Shown: positions 44,795 to 52,870 of the stretch, in pieces | Numbering within the stretch: the stretch's first letter is position 1 | Layout: each line of letters starts with the position of its first letter | Source: JAEYOM01 sp036260935 | Lineage (GTDB): Bacteria; Bacillota; Clostridia; Acetivibrionales; DTU013 | Assembly: GCA_036260935.1 (NCBI GenBank) | Contig: DATALQ010000051.1 | Span: forward strand, 293,092-357,091 | Direction: 5' to 3' | DNA: 64,000 nt | The notes under the pieces: model-generated | The model's database searches: none | What the model was told of the DNA's origin: nothing | Seen by the model: the letters and a program-made list of their open reading frames with translations, nothing else | Made by a program: the position numbers and the translations under genes

Positions 44795-44800
44795 CCGGGA

Positions 44801-44840
44801 GGGACAGGGGGACAGGGACCTTGTCCCACCCCCTGTTTCC
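44801..44840. repeat. GGGACAGG palindromic hairpin
   Basis: ACAGGGGG (44804-44811) pairs with CCCCCTGT (44829-44836), with a nested GGACA..TGTCC pair between. It lies directly after the stop codon of the fusion gene. GGGACAGGGACCTTGTCCC-type palindromes recur in many clostridial genomes as REP-like elements. It may also end transcription, though its T-run is short. Confidence 0.55.
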
Positions 44841-44908
44841 TGACATATGCCGTTCTGGGCAATCACTCGGATATTAAAGTAGAAGCGTATAACTTCATTT
44901 TGAACCTA

Positions 44909-46297
44909 CTAAAGTAAAAAGGCTTCTTTAATTTGCTTAAAAAGTTCTCCCGCTTTATCGAAGATACCAAACCTGTTCAGGAGGTAATACGCTCCTGTTA
45001 ACAACAGGGCTGCGGCAACGACCTTGACGGCAAGCCTCAGAGGGCTCCGGCGGGTCTTTATCAGGTTATCCACCGCACTTTTACGTCCTTTTTCGCGAGA
45101 CTCTTCCAAAAGCTTCTTTTGTAATACGGTACTGTGATATAAGGTATCATCTCTATCGATCATTTTCTTTATCACTTTTTTCATCGCGCCGGATTTATCA
45201 TCAATGAGCTGGGTTTGCGGCAGGACAGACTTCAGCATATCATCGTAAACGCTGTCGCATTCCGGCGTCACATCCAGCGGATTGGGATTATACGCCGCGC
45301 GGTAGCTGGGCACTTTGACCATATTTTTCTTTATGAAAGCAAAGCTCTCTTCATCGGAAAAATTAAAGAGGTATTTATACTTAAATGCCCATTCCGAATC
45401 CTTGAGTATATCCTCGGTCGGCCCGATCTCCCAATCCTTGACTCCGCTGACAATGATCTTCTCATGCGCGCGCCGGAATTCCGAAATACTGCATTCCGAA
45501 TAAACTCCCATATCCAGCACTATGTATGCGTAGTCGCCGTGCAGCAGGTCGGCTACGCTTCTATAGGCGTCGAATGGATAAAAATCGATTCCCGCCAGAG
45601 AGAACATGTCATCCTTTATCTCGATCTCCTCATATGACCTCTGGATAGATTGAAAAGTATCGCTGTTATGGAATTCATAAACGGCTACACCAAAGTTACT
45701 GTCATATAGATATTTCGCAATGGACAGCGCCGCATGTGTAGTACCAATTCTATGTATGGCGCCTGCCACGGCAATAACCATCGTTCCTATTATTTTATCC
45801 TTGACAGTTTTAGCTTTACCGGACTCCTGTCCAAGCTCGAGGGGATCTCCCGGCTTACTTTTATCCTTCAGGCTGTCATCCCATTTTACTGCCTTTGCAT
45901 ATGTAGCAGGGTTTTTGAAGTGTTCCAGGAGTAAAGGCAGTATGGATTTTTTCCCATAATCCTTTTGCCCGATGATATCGTAAACTCCCAGTGAAACAAG
46001 CGAAGCAACGATTTCATTTCCGGCAAACCTCCCGGCGGCTATAATAAGCAGCCGCACATCCTCGTTCGACGATTTCAGCCTTTTGACTGCAGGCGGTATA
46101 CGCTTGATATTTCCGATACAATTCATATCGAGGATGAGAAATTGTATGGGGTATATCGATAATTTATCTATTTCTGAATCGATGTCTATATCAACATCTA
46201 TTCTCTTGTAGACGACTTCCTGATCCGTTTTTTGTATAAATTCACTGATATCCTTCCAGTACTCCGGCCCGGCTATTACCGCAATCAAGCTCATCAC
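44909..46297 (-). CDS. CpaE/MinD-like protein with degenerate P-loop and C-terminal membrane anchor
   Basis: About 462 residues. Residues 1-115 look like a receiver-like alpha/beta domain (FLILDMNCIG; DVRLLIIAAGRFAG; GVYDIIGQKDY). Residues about 165-390 are a MinD/CpaE-type ATPase fold whose P-loop reads AGAIHRIGTTHAALSIAKYL. The lysine of KGGxGKT is absent (GTTH), so ATP hydrolysis is doubtful. YIVLDMGVYSE is the Walker B position. Near the C-terminus lies a membrane helix (LAVKVVAAALLLTGAYYLL). A TTG at 46288 has GGGGTG 6 bases upstream and may be the true start. It has its own promoter and is the last gene of the type VII effector region, so a role as docking or regulatory factor is possible. 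Confidence 0.7.
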   Translation of the reverse strand: MMSLIAVIAGPEYWKDISEFIQKTDQEVVYKRIDVDIDIDSEIDKLSIYPIQFLILDMNCIGNIKRIPPAVKRLKSSNEDVRLLIIAAGRFAGNEIVASLVSLGVYDIIGQKDYGKKSILPLLLEHFKNPATYAKAVKWDDSLKDKSKPGDPLELGQESGKAKTVKDKIIGTMVIAVAGAIHRIGTTHAALSIAKYLYDSNFGVAVYEFHNSDTFQSIQRSYEEIEIKDDMFSLAGIDFYPFDAYRSVADLLHGDYAYIVLDMGVYSECSISEFRRAHEKIIVSGVKDWEIGPTEDILKDSEWAFKYKYLFNFSDEESFAFIKKNMVKVPSYRAAYNPNPLDVTPECDSVYDDMLKSVLPQTQLIDDKSGAMKKVIKKMIDRDDTLYHSTVLQKKLLEESREKGRKSAVDNLIKTRRSPLRLAVKVVAAALLLTGAYYLLNRFGIFDKAGELFKQIKEAFLL

Positions 46298-46340
46298 CCC
46301 ATACGTAAACTAATTATGTATTAATTTACCACCAGAGCCG

Positions 46341-46370
46341 ATTATATCAAACAGAGGACTGCCAAGTCAA
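46341..46370 (-). promoter_or_regulatory. Promoter of the CpaE-like gene, sharing a core with the SLH promoter
   Basis: On the minus strand TTGACT (46365-46370) and TATAAT (46341-46346) are 18 bases apart. The -35 overlaps the stop codon of the gene at 46367-47380. The -10 region TTTGATATAATCGG is identical over 14 bases to that of the promoter at 62913-62942, and the -35 flank is similar. Confidence 0.75.
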
Positions 46371-47380
46371 ACATTTCGGGTTCTCCTGTTTTTAATTGAT
46401 TTTATTACTGCCTTTACAGAGACTACGATTATAAAGATAAGGAGAGCAATAATCAGTAACGGCATAACAATTACGAAGAAAATTAACCAGCCTGTACTGC
46501 TTCTCGCTTTTACAGACATTTTGTCCGATATCTTTTCAAAGAAGTTTTGTGAAGGGTAGATAGTAAAACTAAGGTTTGTCGGCAAATAATCATAATGGGC
46601 CGTGTACGTATCATTATTTCCCTTACCAAAAAGCATCGAAGTGTCGATTATCTCATAACCTGATGTCAATTTCACGGTAATATCGATATCCCCGAAGGCT
46701 TTCCAGTACTTTGCCGGCTCCATATAATAATCATATGTAAACTTATAACCTGCCGTATTTAATCTGTCTGAACTCGGCATCTGATAAAACCCAACTTCCA
46801 AATCATAAGTCTTCCCCGGCTCAAGAGTTATTTCAAACAATATAAGCCGAACCATGTTACTATAAAAATCAGTGTTTTGATCGAACTCAGCTTCGGTAGG
46901 ATACTTGAAATCTTCCTCATCTACTGCCTGATTCATGGCAGACAGTATATTTTCGAAGCTTATGTCGTTATCTGGATCAGTCAAAGTCTCCGATGTAATC
47001 CCTGGGATTACTTTCGCCTTATAATCTATTTTATTACCATTTAGTTTAACATTTGCTCGGAGATATTGCTCATCATCAAAGTTCATAATATTGAAGGAGT
47101 GAGGAAAGGCAATAGAATATTCCGCCTTTTCATCAGTTACGTTTTTGAGAGTGTATTTTGCGGTAACATTAGCCAAAGTTGGATAATATTCACCATCATA
47201 ATTCCTTACATTAGTATCGATGATCAAGTCTTCATGCAGCACTTCGACTGCATCGCTCTTGAGAGGAAGTGCTTGAAACGCAGATGCTCTGTTTTCATAC
47301 CACGCTCCGAAGTTTGCCAATAAATTGGCAGGTATGAAACATATAGCCAGGGTAATTAGAAATACCTGAATTTTTTTCAT
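46367..47380 (-). CDS. Exported membrane-anchored protein of unknown function
   Basis: A 337-residue protein with a signal peptide (residues 1-22) and a C-terminal membrane helix (about 298-325, WLIFFVIVMPLLIIALLIF) followed by a basic tail (KSIKNRRTRNV). It is therefore anchored with its main domain outside. The domain looks all-beta (TAKYTLKNVTDEKAEYSIAF; FEITLEPGKTYDLEVGFYQM) and I do not recognise it. It ends the long effector operon, so an accessory or immunity role is possible, but nothing in the sequence proves it. Confidence 0.65.
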   Translation of the reverse strand: MKKIQVFLITLAICFIPANLLANFGAWYENRASAFQALPLKSDAVEVLHEDLIIDTNVRNYDGEYYPTLANVTAKYTLKNVTDEKAEYSIAFPHSFNIMNFDDEQYLRANVKLNGNKIDYKAKVIPGITSETLTDPDNDISFENILSAMNQAVDEEDFKYPTEAEFDQNTDFYSNMVRLILFEITLEPGKTYDLEVGFYQMPSSDRLNTAGYKFTYDYYMEPAKYWKAFGDIDITVKLTSGYEIIDTSMLFGKGNNDTYTAHYDYLPTNLSFTIYPSQNFFEKISDKMSVKARSSTGWLIFFVIVMPLLIIALLIFIIVVSVKAVIKSIKNRRTRNV

Positions 47381-47416
47381 TGTTCCTCAACTCCCGTCGT
47401 ATTTTCTCTTATTTTA

Positions 47417-48448
47417 CTACTTGGGCGGGGCAATAAACCTCGTTATATTGGACCAGGTTCCTCCAAACTCCTTCCAGTCGATATATCTTATGGTTTCGCT
47501 TCTACCGTCATATACCTGTAAAAGTGTAATTGTATCTTTGCCATCTTTAGTAAATTCCTGGTATCCTGTAACGGTTACAGTATGACATTCATAATCCCCT
47601 GAGGCTATATTCAACAGCAGAGGAGAACTCTGACCGACATTGCTTTTTATCGTCTCGAGTTTGTTGAAATAGTCATTATTCCCTTCACCTTTAGGGTAGC
47701 CGAAGGCCTCCCATGCATCGCTTACCATGTTATCAATTTCCCAGGGAGTATAAACAAAAAGGTCCCTCAATAGGCCTGTTTTTTTAGGGTCATAACCGTG
47801 CTTCACTCCGATATCCTTGACTACCCTGTAAATTTCCTTGATATCGGACGGTATATTCTTGTAGCCCTTATCACTGTAATATTTCATAACTCTGGCAATT
47901 GACGCCAGCGTACAGTTATTTGCTTCGGGCTCCAAAGACGATTGCAAAAAATTTTCTATACCCGGTATAGCGGAAGGTGTTGACGCTATCCATCCCGACC
48001 CATATTTTGAATCCATATACTTCGCAGGGTCCTCGATACCGCCGTATCCTGTAAATCCGCTTGCCTGGCCATCTTTGTTCTTCTTTGCATTCGTTTTAGG
48101 AAATTTCGATGAAGTATCAGAGCCGTCGCCAGACGCGGCAATAGCACCGATTACTTCGGCAGGCAATTCCTGCACCAATTTGTTTGCATCTGTCCGGCAT
48201 GCATTATACTCCGTTTTTATTTCTGAAAGGCAATTCCCGAATATTTTAATTCGTTCTGACAGAGTTCCCAGATCGGAAACAAGCAGGCCGATTTTCCTGT
48301 CAAGCTGCTGTTCACCTTTGATATCCCAGTCCAAGGAATTGCCGACTCTTTGGACACGTTCTTTGATAAAGTTGACCCGTTTTAAAAGTTTTGTGAAAGC
48401 ATCGATACCAGCCTGAAGATATCCGTCATCTACTCTGAAACCGGCCAT
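47417..48448 (-). CDS. WXG-like effector with C39-like cysteine peptidase domain
   Basis: A 343-residue modular protein. Residues 1-100 are an alpha-helical hairpin with the LDWDIKGEQQL turn motif shared by four effectors in this locus, in place of a plain WXG. After a Lys/Gly/Ser linker, the C-terminal 200 residues look like a papain/C39-type peptidase: catalytic Cys in NNCTLASIARVMKYY (near residue 180), His in CHTVTVTGYQEF and the third residue in QVYDGRS. No signal peptide, as expected for type VII substrates. GGAGGGG precedes the ATG. It follows the DUF4176 pair by 21 bases. Peptidase or peptidase-like toxin is my best reading. Confidence 0.75.
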   Translation of the reverse strand: MAGFRVDDGYLQAGIDAFTKLLKRVNFIKERVQRVGNSLDWDIKGEQQLDRKIGLLVSDLGTLSERIKIFGNCLSEIKTEYNACRTDANKLVQELPAEVIGAIAASGDGSDTSSKFPKTNAKKNKDGQASGFTGYGGIEDPAKYMDSKYGSGWIASTPSAIPGIENFLQSSLEPEANNCTLASIARVMKYYSDKGYKNIPSDIKEIYRVVKDIGVKHGYDPKKTGLLRDLFVYTPWEIDNMVSDAWEAFGYPKGEGNNDYFNKLETIKSNVGQSSPLLLNIASGDYECHTVTVTGYQEFTKDGKDTITLLQVYDGRSETIRYIDWKEFGGTWSNITRFIAPPK

Positions 48449-48469
48449 AATCCCCTCCTGATACTTACT

Positions 48470-48913
48470 CTATTCCCCTCTCAGTTCTTTCATCTTCTCC
48501 TGCGCGAATTTTCTGAATTTCAGTTCCTCATCGTCCTCAAAACCTTTATAAAACACCTTGTCTATGTCGTCATTGTTAAAAAGAAACAGTTCCTTCGGGT
48601 CGATGATACCCTCCGGGTAATAGCAGGCTGAATAATCGTATAATGTATTTTCACTGTCATCCACCTTGGTTTGGCCCCTGCCGCATATCATGACTTTCTT
48701 GGTACCGCCCTTTAACAGCACGACAGATCCAAGAGGCAAAAGTTCCTGCCCATCGAATGATATCTCCGTGGTTTGCTGTTCGGTAACAGGGTTAGAATTT
48801 GCATTAACATTGGCATTTACACCAGTATCTGCACTGGAGTTGTTATTTGCCGAAGAGCAGCCTGCAAGCAGTGAAAATACCAGTAGTGCAACAATTACAC
48901 CTTTAGTTTTCAT
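48470..48913 (-). CDS. DUF4176-domain lipoprotein
   Basis: A 147-residue lipoprotein: signal peptide with lipobox LLAGC, a 25-residue Asn/Ser/Thr-rich linker, then a DUF4176 domain (LPLGSVVLLKGGTKKVMICG; YDYSACYYPEGIIDPKELFL). DUF4176 genes accompany LXG-type type VII effectors in Firmicutes and are normally cytoplasmic. This copy is about 60% identical to the non-lipidated neighbour at 48929-49228 over the shared region. Being anchored outside is unusual. It lies between that neighbour and a WXG-like effector gene. Confidence 0.85.
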   Translation of the reverse strand: MKTKGVIVALLVFSLLAGCSSANNNSSADTGVNANVNANSNPVTEQQTTEISFDGQELLPLGSVVLLKGGTKKVMICGRGQTKVDDSENTLYDYSACYYPEGIIDPKELFLFNNDDIDKVFYKGFEDDEELKFRKFAQEKMKELRGE

Positions 48914-48928
48914 CTGATAACCTCCCGG

Positions 48929-49228
48929 TTACTTTACATCATCATTACTTTTATCTTTCTTAGCCATTTCATCAAGCTTTTTATTGATGAAATCCCTGAA
49001 CTTGAACTCCTCGACATCCTGGAGTCCAACAAAATAGACCTGATTAATATCTTCGTTATTGAAGAGGAAAAGCTCCTTCGGGTTTATTATACCTTCCGGA
49101 AAATAACAGGCTGAATAATCGTAAAGCTTACCATCCTGTACGTTCTCCTGCACGCGTCCGCATATCATTACCCTCTTTTTCCCGCCTTTTAAAAGAACCA
49201 CTGAACCGATCGGTAAAAATTCCTTCAT
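48929..49228 (-). CDS. DUF4176 protein, type VII effector-associated
   Basis: A 99-residue cytoplasmic protein made up almost only of the DUF4176 domain (LPIGSVVLLKGGKKRVMICG; YDYSACYFPEGIINPKELFL; FLFNNEDINQVYFVGLQDVE). Genes of this family sit beside type VII effector genes and may act as adaptors or chaperones, though that is not proven. It follows a WXG-like effector gene by 27 bases. GGAGG precedes the ATG. Confidence 0.88.
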   Translation of the reverse strand: MKEFLPIGSVVLLKGGKKRVMICGRVQENVQDGKLYDYSACYFPEGIINPKELFLFNNEDINQVYFVGLQDVEEFKFRDFINKKLDEMAKKDKSNDDVK

Positions 49229-49255
49229 GATGTACCTCCATTAAAATCGTATTTT

Positions 49256-50299
49256 TTACCAGCTTATTTTCAATTTCAAGCCCAACCCCAGTAACGCACT
49301 CAGCTTACCCTCGAGCTCTATAGAATCCTCATCCGCCTCGAACCCGGCGCCGGCGCCTATGGAAAGCGCTTCACCCTCTGCTGTGACGTCGAAGTTTATT
49401 CCGAATACAGTAAAGCCTCCCTTTACTTCACCAGCTACAACGGCTGCTCCGGCTTCCGCCTTGAGGGATACTCCGTCCAGGCCCAGCTTACCTTCTGCCT
49501 CCGCCCTGGCAACACCTACATAACCTTCGGCTTCGGTATGCAAATTGTAATCCTCGTTTCCGAACTGGCCGCCTGCCTCACCTTTCAGACCTGTGACCTG
49601 GGCCTCTGCCCCGAGCGCCAGATTGGGGTCGAACCTGCCTTCGTCGAAAAGCGCGCATTCGGCATAGCCGACAGCTTTCCCTTCTCCCGCGGAAATAGAC
49701 GCATCGCCCGACAGCAGCCCAATGTTGCCTGAGACCTCGCCTTTGGCTATATAGCCTTCGACGCCCAATTCTCCTTTATATTTGATATTGCTTTTATCGA
49801 AAACAATTTCATTTTCCTTGATTATTTTCCCGTTGAGGGTATCGAACTTTGCATCTCCGTTTATATTGGAACTTATCTCATTTTCAAACCACGTGCCTAT
49901 CTGCCCGGAAAACGGTTGAAAAACAGGACCCAGACCCGGGAAAATGGTTCCGAGAACCGAAGTGATCACGGAACCTATATTTGCTGCCGAATCGCCGCCT
50001 CCGACCGAAACCGGCAGTTCACCCACCGATCCGCTCAGTTCCTGCTGTGCTCCGGTATATTCTATTTCTATATTTAGTAACGTATTGCCGGTCTCTTTTA
50101 TTAACAGCGAGATCTTATCAGTCTGCGTCAACAGGTTCAACAATTTGGTATTGAGCTGCTGTTCGCCCATAACGTCCCAATCGAGCGTATTTTTTAGCCT
50201 CTCGATATTGCCGTAGATCCCGCTTACCCTGTTGTTCAACCTGAACAACCTGTCTGCATTGTTTCTCAGACTGCCGGTATCAACTCTAAGTGACGCCAT
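49256..50299 (-). CDS. WXG-like effector with Gly/Ala-rich beta-repeat C-terminus
   Basis: A 347-residue protein. Residues 1-100 are the WXG-like hairpin with LDWDVMGEQQL. Residues 105-150 form a hydrophobic, Gly-rich stretch (NIGSVITSVLGTIFPGLGPV). The rest is built of short alternating Gly/Ala/Glu beta-repeats (GEVSGNIGLLSGDASISAGE; VGVARAEAEGKLGLDGVSLK) ending LGLGLKLKISW. Such repeats are found at the ends of several LXG proteins and have no catalytic motif. The hydrophobic stretch followed by amphipathic repeats would fit a membrane-active protein, which is only inference. Confidence 0.75.
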   Translation of the reverse strand: MASLRVDTGSLRNNADRLFRLNNRVSGIYGNIERLKNTLDWDVMGEQQLNTKLLNLLTQTDKISLLIKETGNTLLNIEIEYTGAQQELSGSVGELPVSVGGGDSAANIGSVITSVLGTIFPGLGPVFQPFSGQIGTWFENEISSNINGDAKFDTLNGKIIKENEIVFDKSNIKYKGELGVEGYIAKGEVSGNIGLLSGDASISAGEGKAVGYAECALFDEGRFDPNLALGAEAQVTGLKGEAGGQFGNEDYNLHTEAEGYVGVARAEAEGKLGLDGVSLKAEAGAAVVAGEVKGGFTVFGINFDVTAEGEALSIGAGAGFEADEDSIELEGKLSALLGLGLKLKISW

Positions 50300-50316
50300 A
50301 GTCCATACCTCTTATA

Positions 50317-50823
50317 TTAAAATAATGGCGATTTCCATGTCAAAACAGGAATATTTTCTTCAATTTCCACTTCCGAAACATTGAATCCATTCTCTTTCAA
50401 CACCTTGGGATCGATAAGGGAAGATAAGTCTACAGGCTTGTCAAGCCTGTTATTGATTTGAATTATATACTCGTTGAAGGTTTGGGATGTAGACGGATAT
50501 CCTGAAGCATTATTTACTAAAACATTTCCGACATCACCGGCAAGGTCGTCGATGTATCTGAGGCATTGCCGGGAGGCTCCCCGGTATTCCTCCAGGATCT
50601 GTTCCAGGACATCCTCCGTCTTCTTTATTGCTCTCCCGACAGACTCCATATCCTGTTCAAGTCTCCTCAGTGCGGTTCGTACAGCTTCCTTATTCTGTAC
50701 TTCCATATCGATCTGCCGGGAAAGGGACAGAAATCGTTCATGTATATCGGCATATTGCCTGTTCAGCGTGTTGATCCGGTAAAGCATGCTATCGGTACGG
50801 TTTATATCGATTGCAACATACAC
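50317..50823 (-). CDS. Helical WXG-like accessory protein
   Basis: About 168 residues from a GTG at 50823. The N-terminus YVAIDINRTDSMLYRINTLN mirrors the opening of the neighbouring effectors and WXG100 proteins (beta-strand then helix). A long coiled-coil hairpin follows (YADIHERFLSLSRQIDMEVQ; ALRRLEQDMESVGRAIKKTE). There is no WXG motif. The C-terminal 50 residues are a short extension ending LTWKSPLF. The size and position, between the WXG100 genes and an effector, fit an LXG-associated small helical partner (Lap-type), but that is inference. A longer frame to 50895 has no ribosome site. Confidence 0.7.
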   Translation of the reverse strand: MYVAIDINRTDSMLYRINTLNRQYADIHERFLSLSRQIDMEVQNKEAVRTALRRLEQDMESVGRAIKKTEDVLEQILEEYRGASRQCLRYIDDLAGDVGNVLVNNASGYPSTSQTFNEYIIQINNRLDKPVDLSSLIDPKVLKENGFNVSEVEIEENIPVLTWKSPLF

Positions 50824-50925
50824 GAACTTCTCTACTCTCCCTTCATACGCCGATTGCCAACATACGGATATCAATATGATTCCGTATGCTGGCATTCAAA
50901 CGGTAAATGAATATTCTTACAAAAA

Positions 50926-51231
50926 TCAGATGTCGGTCAACAGATCGCCAAGTTCAGAATTGGCCTCGGCATTTGCCTTGTCGTATTCGTCCGCGATCTC
51001 GAGCGCCTTTTTCACATAATCGCCGAGGATCGAATCATAGTTCTTGAAATCATCGCTCAGTCCCTTGAACTTTCTCATGAATTCCTTTGCCACTTCATCT
51101 TCCCACACGCCCGGTATTCTTTCGACTTCCACCCCGATTTCGCCAAGGGTCTGAAAAAGGTCGGCCTTGCATTTATTCAGGTCTTCCGCATCAGTACGGA
51201 GTTTATCGGTATCAATATTGTATATAGCCAT
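50926..51231 (-). CDS. WXG100-family protein (WED variant)
   Basis: A 101-residue helical hairpin of the WXG100/ESAT-6 type. The turn carries IPGVWEDEVAKEF, so Trp-Glu-Asp replaces WxG. The N-terminus AIYNIDTDKLRTDAEDLNKC matches the neighbours' openings. The C-terminal helix contains YDKANAEANSEL. WXG100 proteins form dimers and are secreted by, or target partners to, the type VII system. I start at 51231 with GGTG upstream. Third of three consecutive WXG100 genes. Confidence 0.82.
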   Translation of the reverse strand: MAIYNIDTDKLRTDAEDLNKCKADLFQTLGEIGVEVERIPGVWEDEVAKEFMRKFKGLSDDFKNYDSILGDYVKKALEIADEYDKANAEANSELGDLLTDI

Positions 51232-51269
51232 ATTCAACACACCTTTCAATTAAATTTTCAATGGAATTG

Positions 51270-51572
51270 TTACTTGCCGATGGACATCCTGCTTGCCAGG
51301 TTTTTGGCATTGGTTTCAGCTTCGTTGTACCTTTTGGCGATCAGAGTAAGCTTCTCGCTGTAATTGGTAAGGACTTTGACCATTTTCTCAAAATCGTTCC
51401 TGAAGCCCTCCACCTTCTGTAAGTATGTTTTTTTGGCTTCGCCGTCCCAGTACTGGCCCATCTGGTTGGCATTCTCATAGACCTTTGCATACTGACCCTG
51501 GTATTCCTGGATCAGCGCCCGCATTTTCTGGCTGATTTTCTCGACCTGCGCCGTATCGATTTTAAGTTTCAT
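51270..51572 (-). CDS. WXG100-family protein
   Basis: A 100-residue WXG100 protein. Two helices are joined by the turn MGQYWDGEAKKTYLQ with a WDG motif near residue 42. The C-terminal part (YNEAETNAKNLASRMSIGK) matches the Y-x3-E secretion signal pattern of type VII substrates. GGAGG precedes the ATG. It lies between two other WXG100 genes and is probably co-transcribed with them. Confidence 0.92.
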   Translation of the reverse strand: MKLKIDTAQVEKISQKMRALIQEYQGQYAKVYENANQMGQYWDGEAKKTYLQKVEGFRNDFEKMVKVLTNYSEKLTLIAKRYNEAETNAKNLASRMSIGK

Positions 51573-51634
51573 TTACAAAACCTCCAATACATCATTTTTT
51601 ATTAACAGTCGAACGACCATTATACAACTTCTTC

Positions 51635-51934
51635 TTACTTCCCCCTCATCCTGGAGGCAATCTCATTGGCCCTCTCGTCGGCCTCCCTGATTATGTCGGC
51701 CACCTCTTTGATAGTTGAGGAAACCCTATTCATGTCGCGGCTCAATTCCCTGACATAATCGCTCAAGCTGAAGCAGCGTTTCTTATAAACCTCGGATGCT
51801 TCGCCGTCCCAATTTGCGTCTGTTTCGGATATGATATTCTGCAGTTCGCTATTCACCCTGTCAAGGTCCGAAGCGATATTCCCCAGTTCATTAGCCTGCC
51901 TGACGACCCTGTCATAATCTATCCTTATTTGCAT
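51635..51934 (-). CDS. WXG100-family protein
   Basis: A 99-residue WXG100 protein with DANWDGEASEVYKKRC at the turn. The C-terminus EVADIIREADERANEIASRM resembles that of the next WXG100 protein (both with A-x-x-x-A-SRM). First of the three in the operon, 28 bases after the EspG-like gene. GGAGG precedes the ATG. Confidence 0.93.
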   Translation of the reverse strand: MQIRIDYDRVVRQANELGNIASDLDRVNSELQNIISETDANWDGEASEVYKKRCFSLSDYVRELSRDMNRVSSTIKEVADIIREADERANEIASRMRGK

Positions 51935-51962
51935 AGGAAATAACCTCCACTAAAAATCTATT

Positions 51963-52769
51963 TCATAGCGCTAAAAGCTCTGCCGACGCTACAACCTGAC
52001 TGAGGATCCCACCGAGATCACTCCCGGAAACCGTGCTGACCTCCAGGGAATCAGGGTCGTCTCCTACCTCCGTAATACTCCAAAGGAATTGCTCTCCGCT
52101 GTATATATTGAAGCTTTTATAGTTTTTTTCTCCATTGAGAATGAGTAATAATACAGAATGAATTACTGCCTTTTTACTAAGAGCCAGAACCAAATCTTTT
52201 GAAAGCGGTTCCTCCATTCCGGTTCGAGCCAGGAGATCTTCAATTTCCGCAGCATTCGTTTCATCGACCCTGTCCATAAGCATGCGGGTTTTCTCAAGCG
52301 GCAGGCGGTATGTGTTAACGGGGCATACATCGGCTTCCTCTTCACAGAAAAATTCCTGAGCATTCTGCAGTGCTTTCTCAGCGGAAACTATCGGTGTAAG
52401 AATATAAGAAGCTTCCAATACTGGATCTTCATCCAGTTCTACCGTAATATCACTGCCGAAATAGTAGTTTCTCTGAAGCTGCCGGCCGTTTTTCCGGTTA
52501 ATCAGCCTTAATACGGCCAACGGGCCGCAGCAGACCTTTATCAGCGCAAACATATTTTTATCCACGCCGAACCCTTGTCCCATTTCAAATATGTACCGTT
52601 TTCGAAGTAAACCGCTTTTGACCTGCTCCAGGAGCTGGATCACCTGGGCATTCCCCGTTACAGAAAAGCCCAGGTCAATTCCGATGAGCGCACCTGAGCC
52701 TGTTAACCCAGCCAGAACAAACAATTCCTTATTCGACAGAACATACCCGGCGTCTCCGATCGGCCTCAA
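51963..52769 (-). CDS. Unrecognised protein, possible EspG-like chaperone
   Basis: About 268 residues from a TTG at 52769 with GGGGGG 7 bases upstream; the ATG at 52841 lies in the promoter region and has no ribosome site. It is cytoplasmic, with no membrane segment. The order of segments recalls mycobacterial EspG: a first helix of the LSNKELFVLAGL kind, then GLLRKRYIFEMGQGFGVDKN followed by LIKVCCGPLAVLRLI, a beta sheet and C-terminal half (SKDLVLALSKKAVIHSVLLL). EspG proteins hold PE-PPE substrates for the ESX systems and are not described from Firmicutes. I assign this only by pattern. It leads the WXG100 operon under a promoter that shares an element with the one at 57184-57250. Confidence 0.6.
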   Translation of the reverse strand: MRPIGDAGYVLSNKELFVLAGLTGSGALIGIDLGFSVTGNAQVIQLLEQVKSGLLRKRYIFEMGQGFGVDKNMFALIKVCCGPLAVLRLINRKNGRQLQRNYYFGSDITVELDEDPVLEASYILTPIVSAEKALQNAQEFFCEEEADVCPVNTYRLPLEKTRMLMDRVDETNAAEIEDLLARTGMEEPLSKDLVLALSKKAVIHSVLLLILNGEKNYKSFNIYSGEQFLWSITEVGDDPDSLEVSTVSGSDLGGILSQVVASAELLAL

Positions 52770-52792
52770 ATTTGATCCCCCCTGATATAATA

Positions 52793-52860
52793 ATCTTACA
52801 TATATTTGAATATCAGGACAATATTTTTTGACAGATTGCATGTTTTACATGATAAAATGC
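52793..52860 (-). promoter_or_regulatory. Promoter P1 of the WXG100 operon with conserved upstream dyad
   Basis: On the minus strand TTGTCC (52816-52821) and TAAGAT (52793-52798) are 17 bases apart. A 25-base element at 52836-52860 (plus-strand TTGCATGTTTTACATGATAA... ) matches the element at 57226-57250 at 19 of 25 positions. In both cases exactly 14 bases separate it from the -35 box. The elements contain inverted TTTTA/TAAAA-type arms, so they may bind a dimeric regulator. Confidence 0.6.
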
Positions 52861-52870
52861 AGACATGCAT

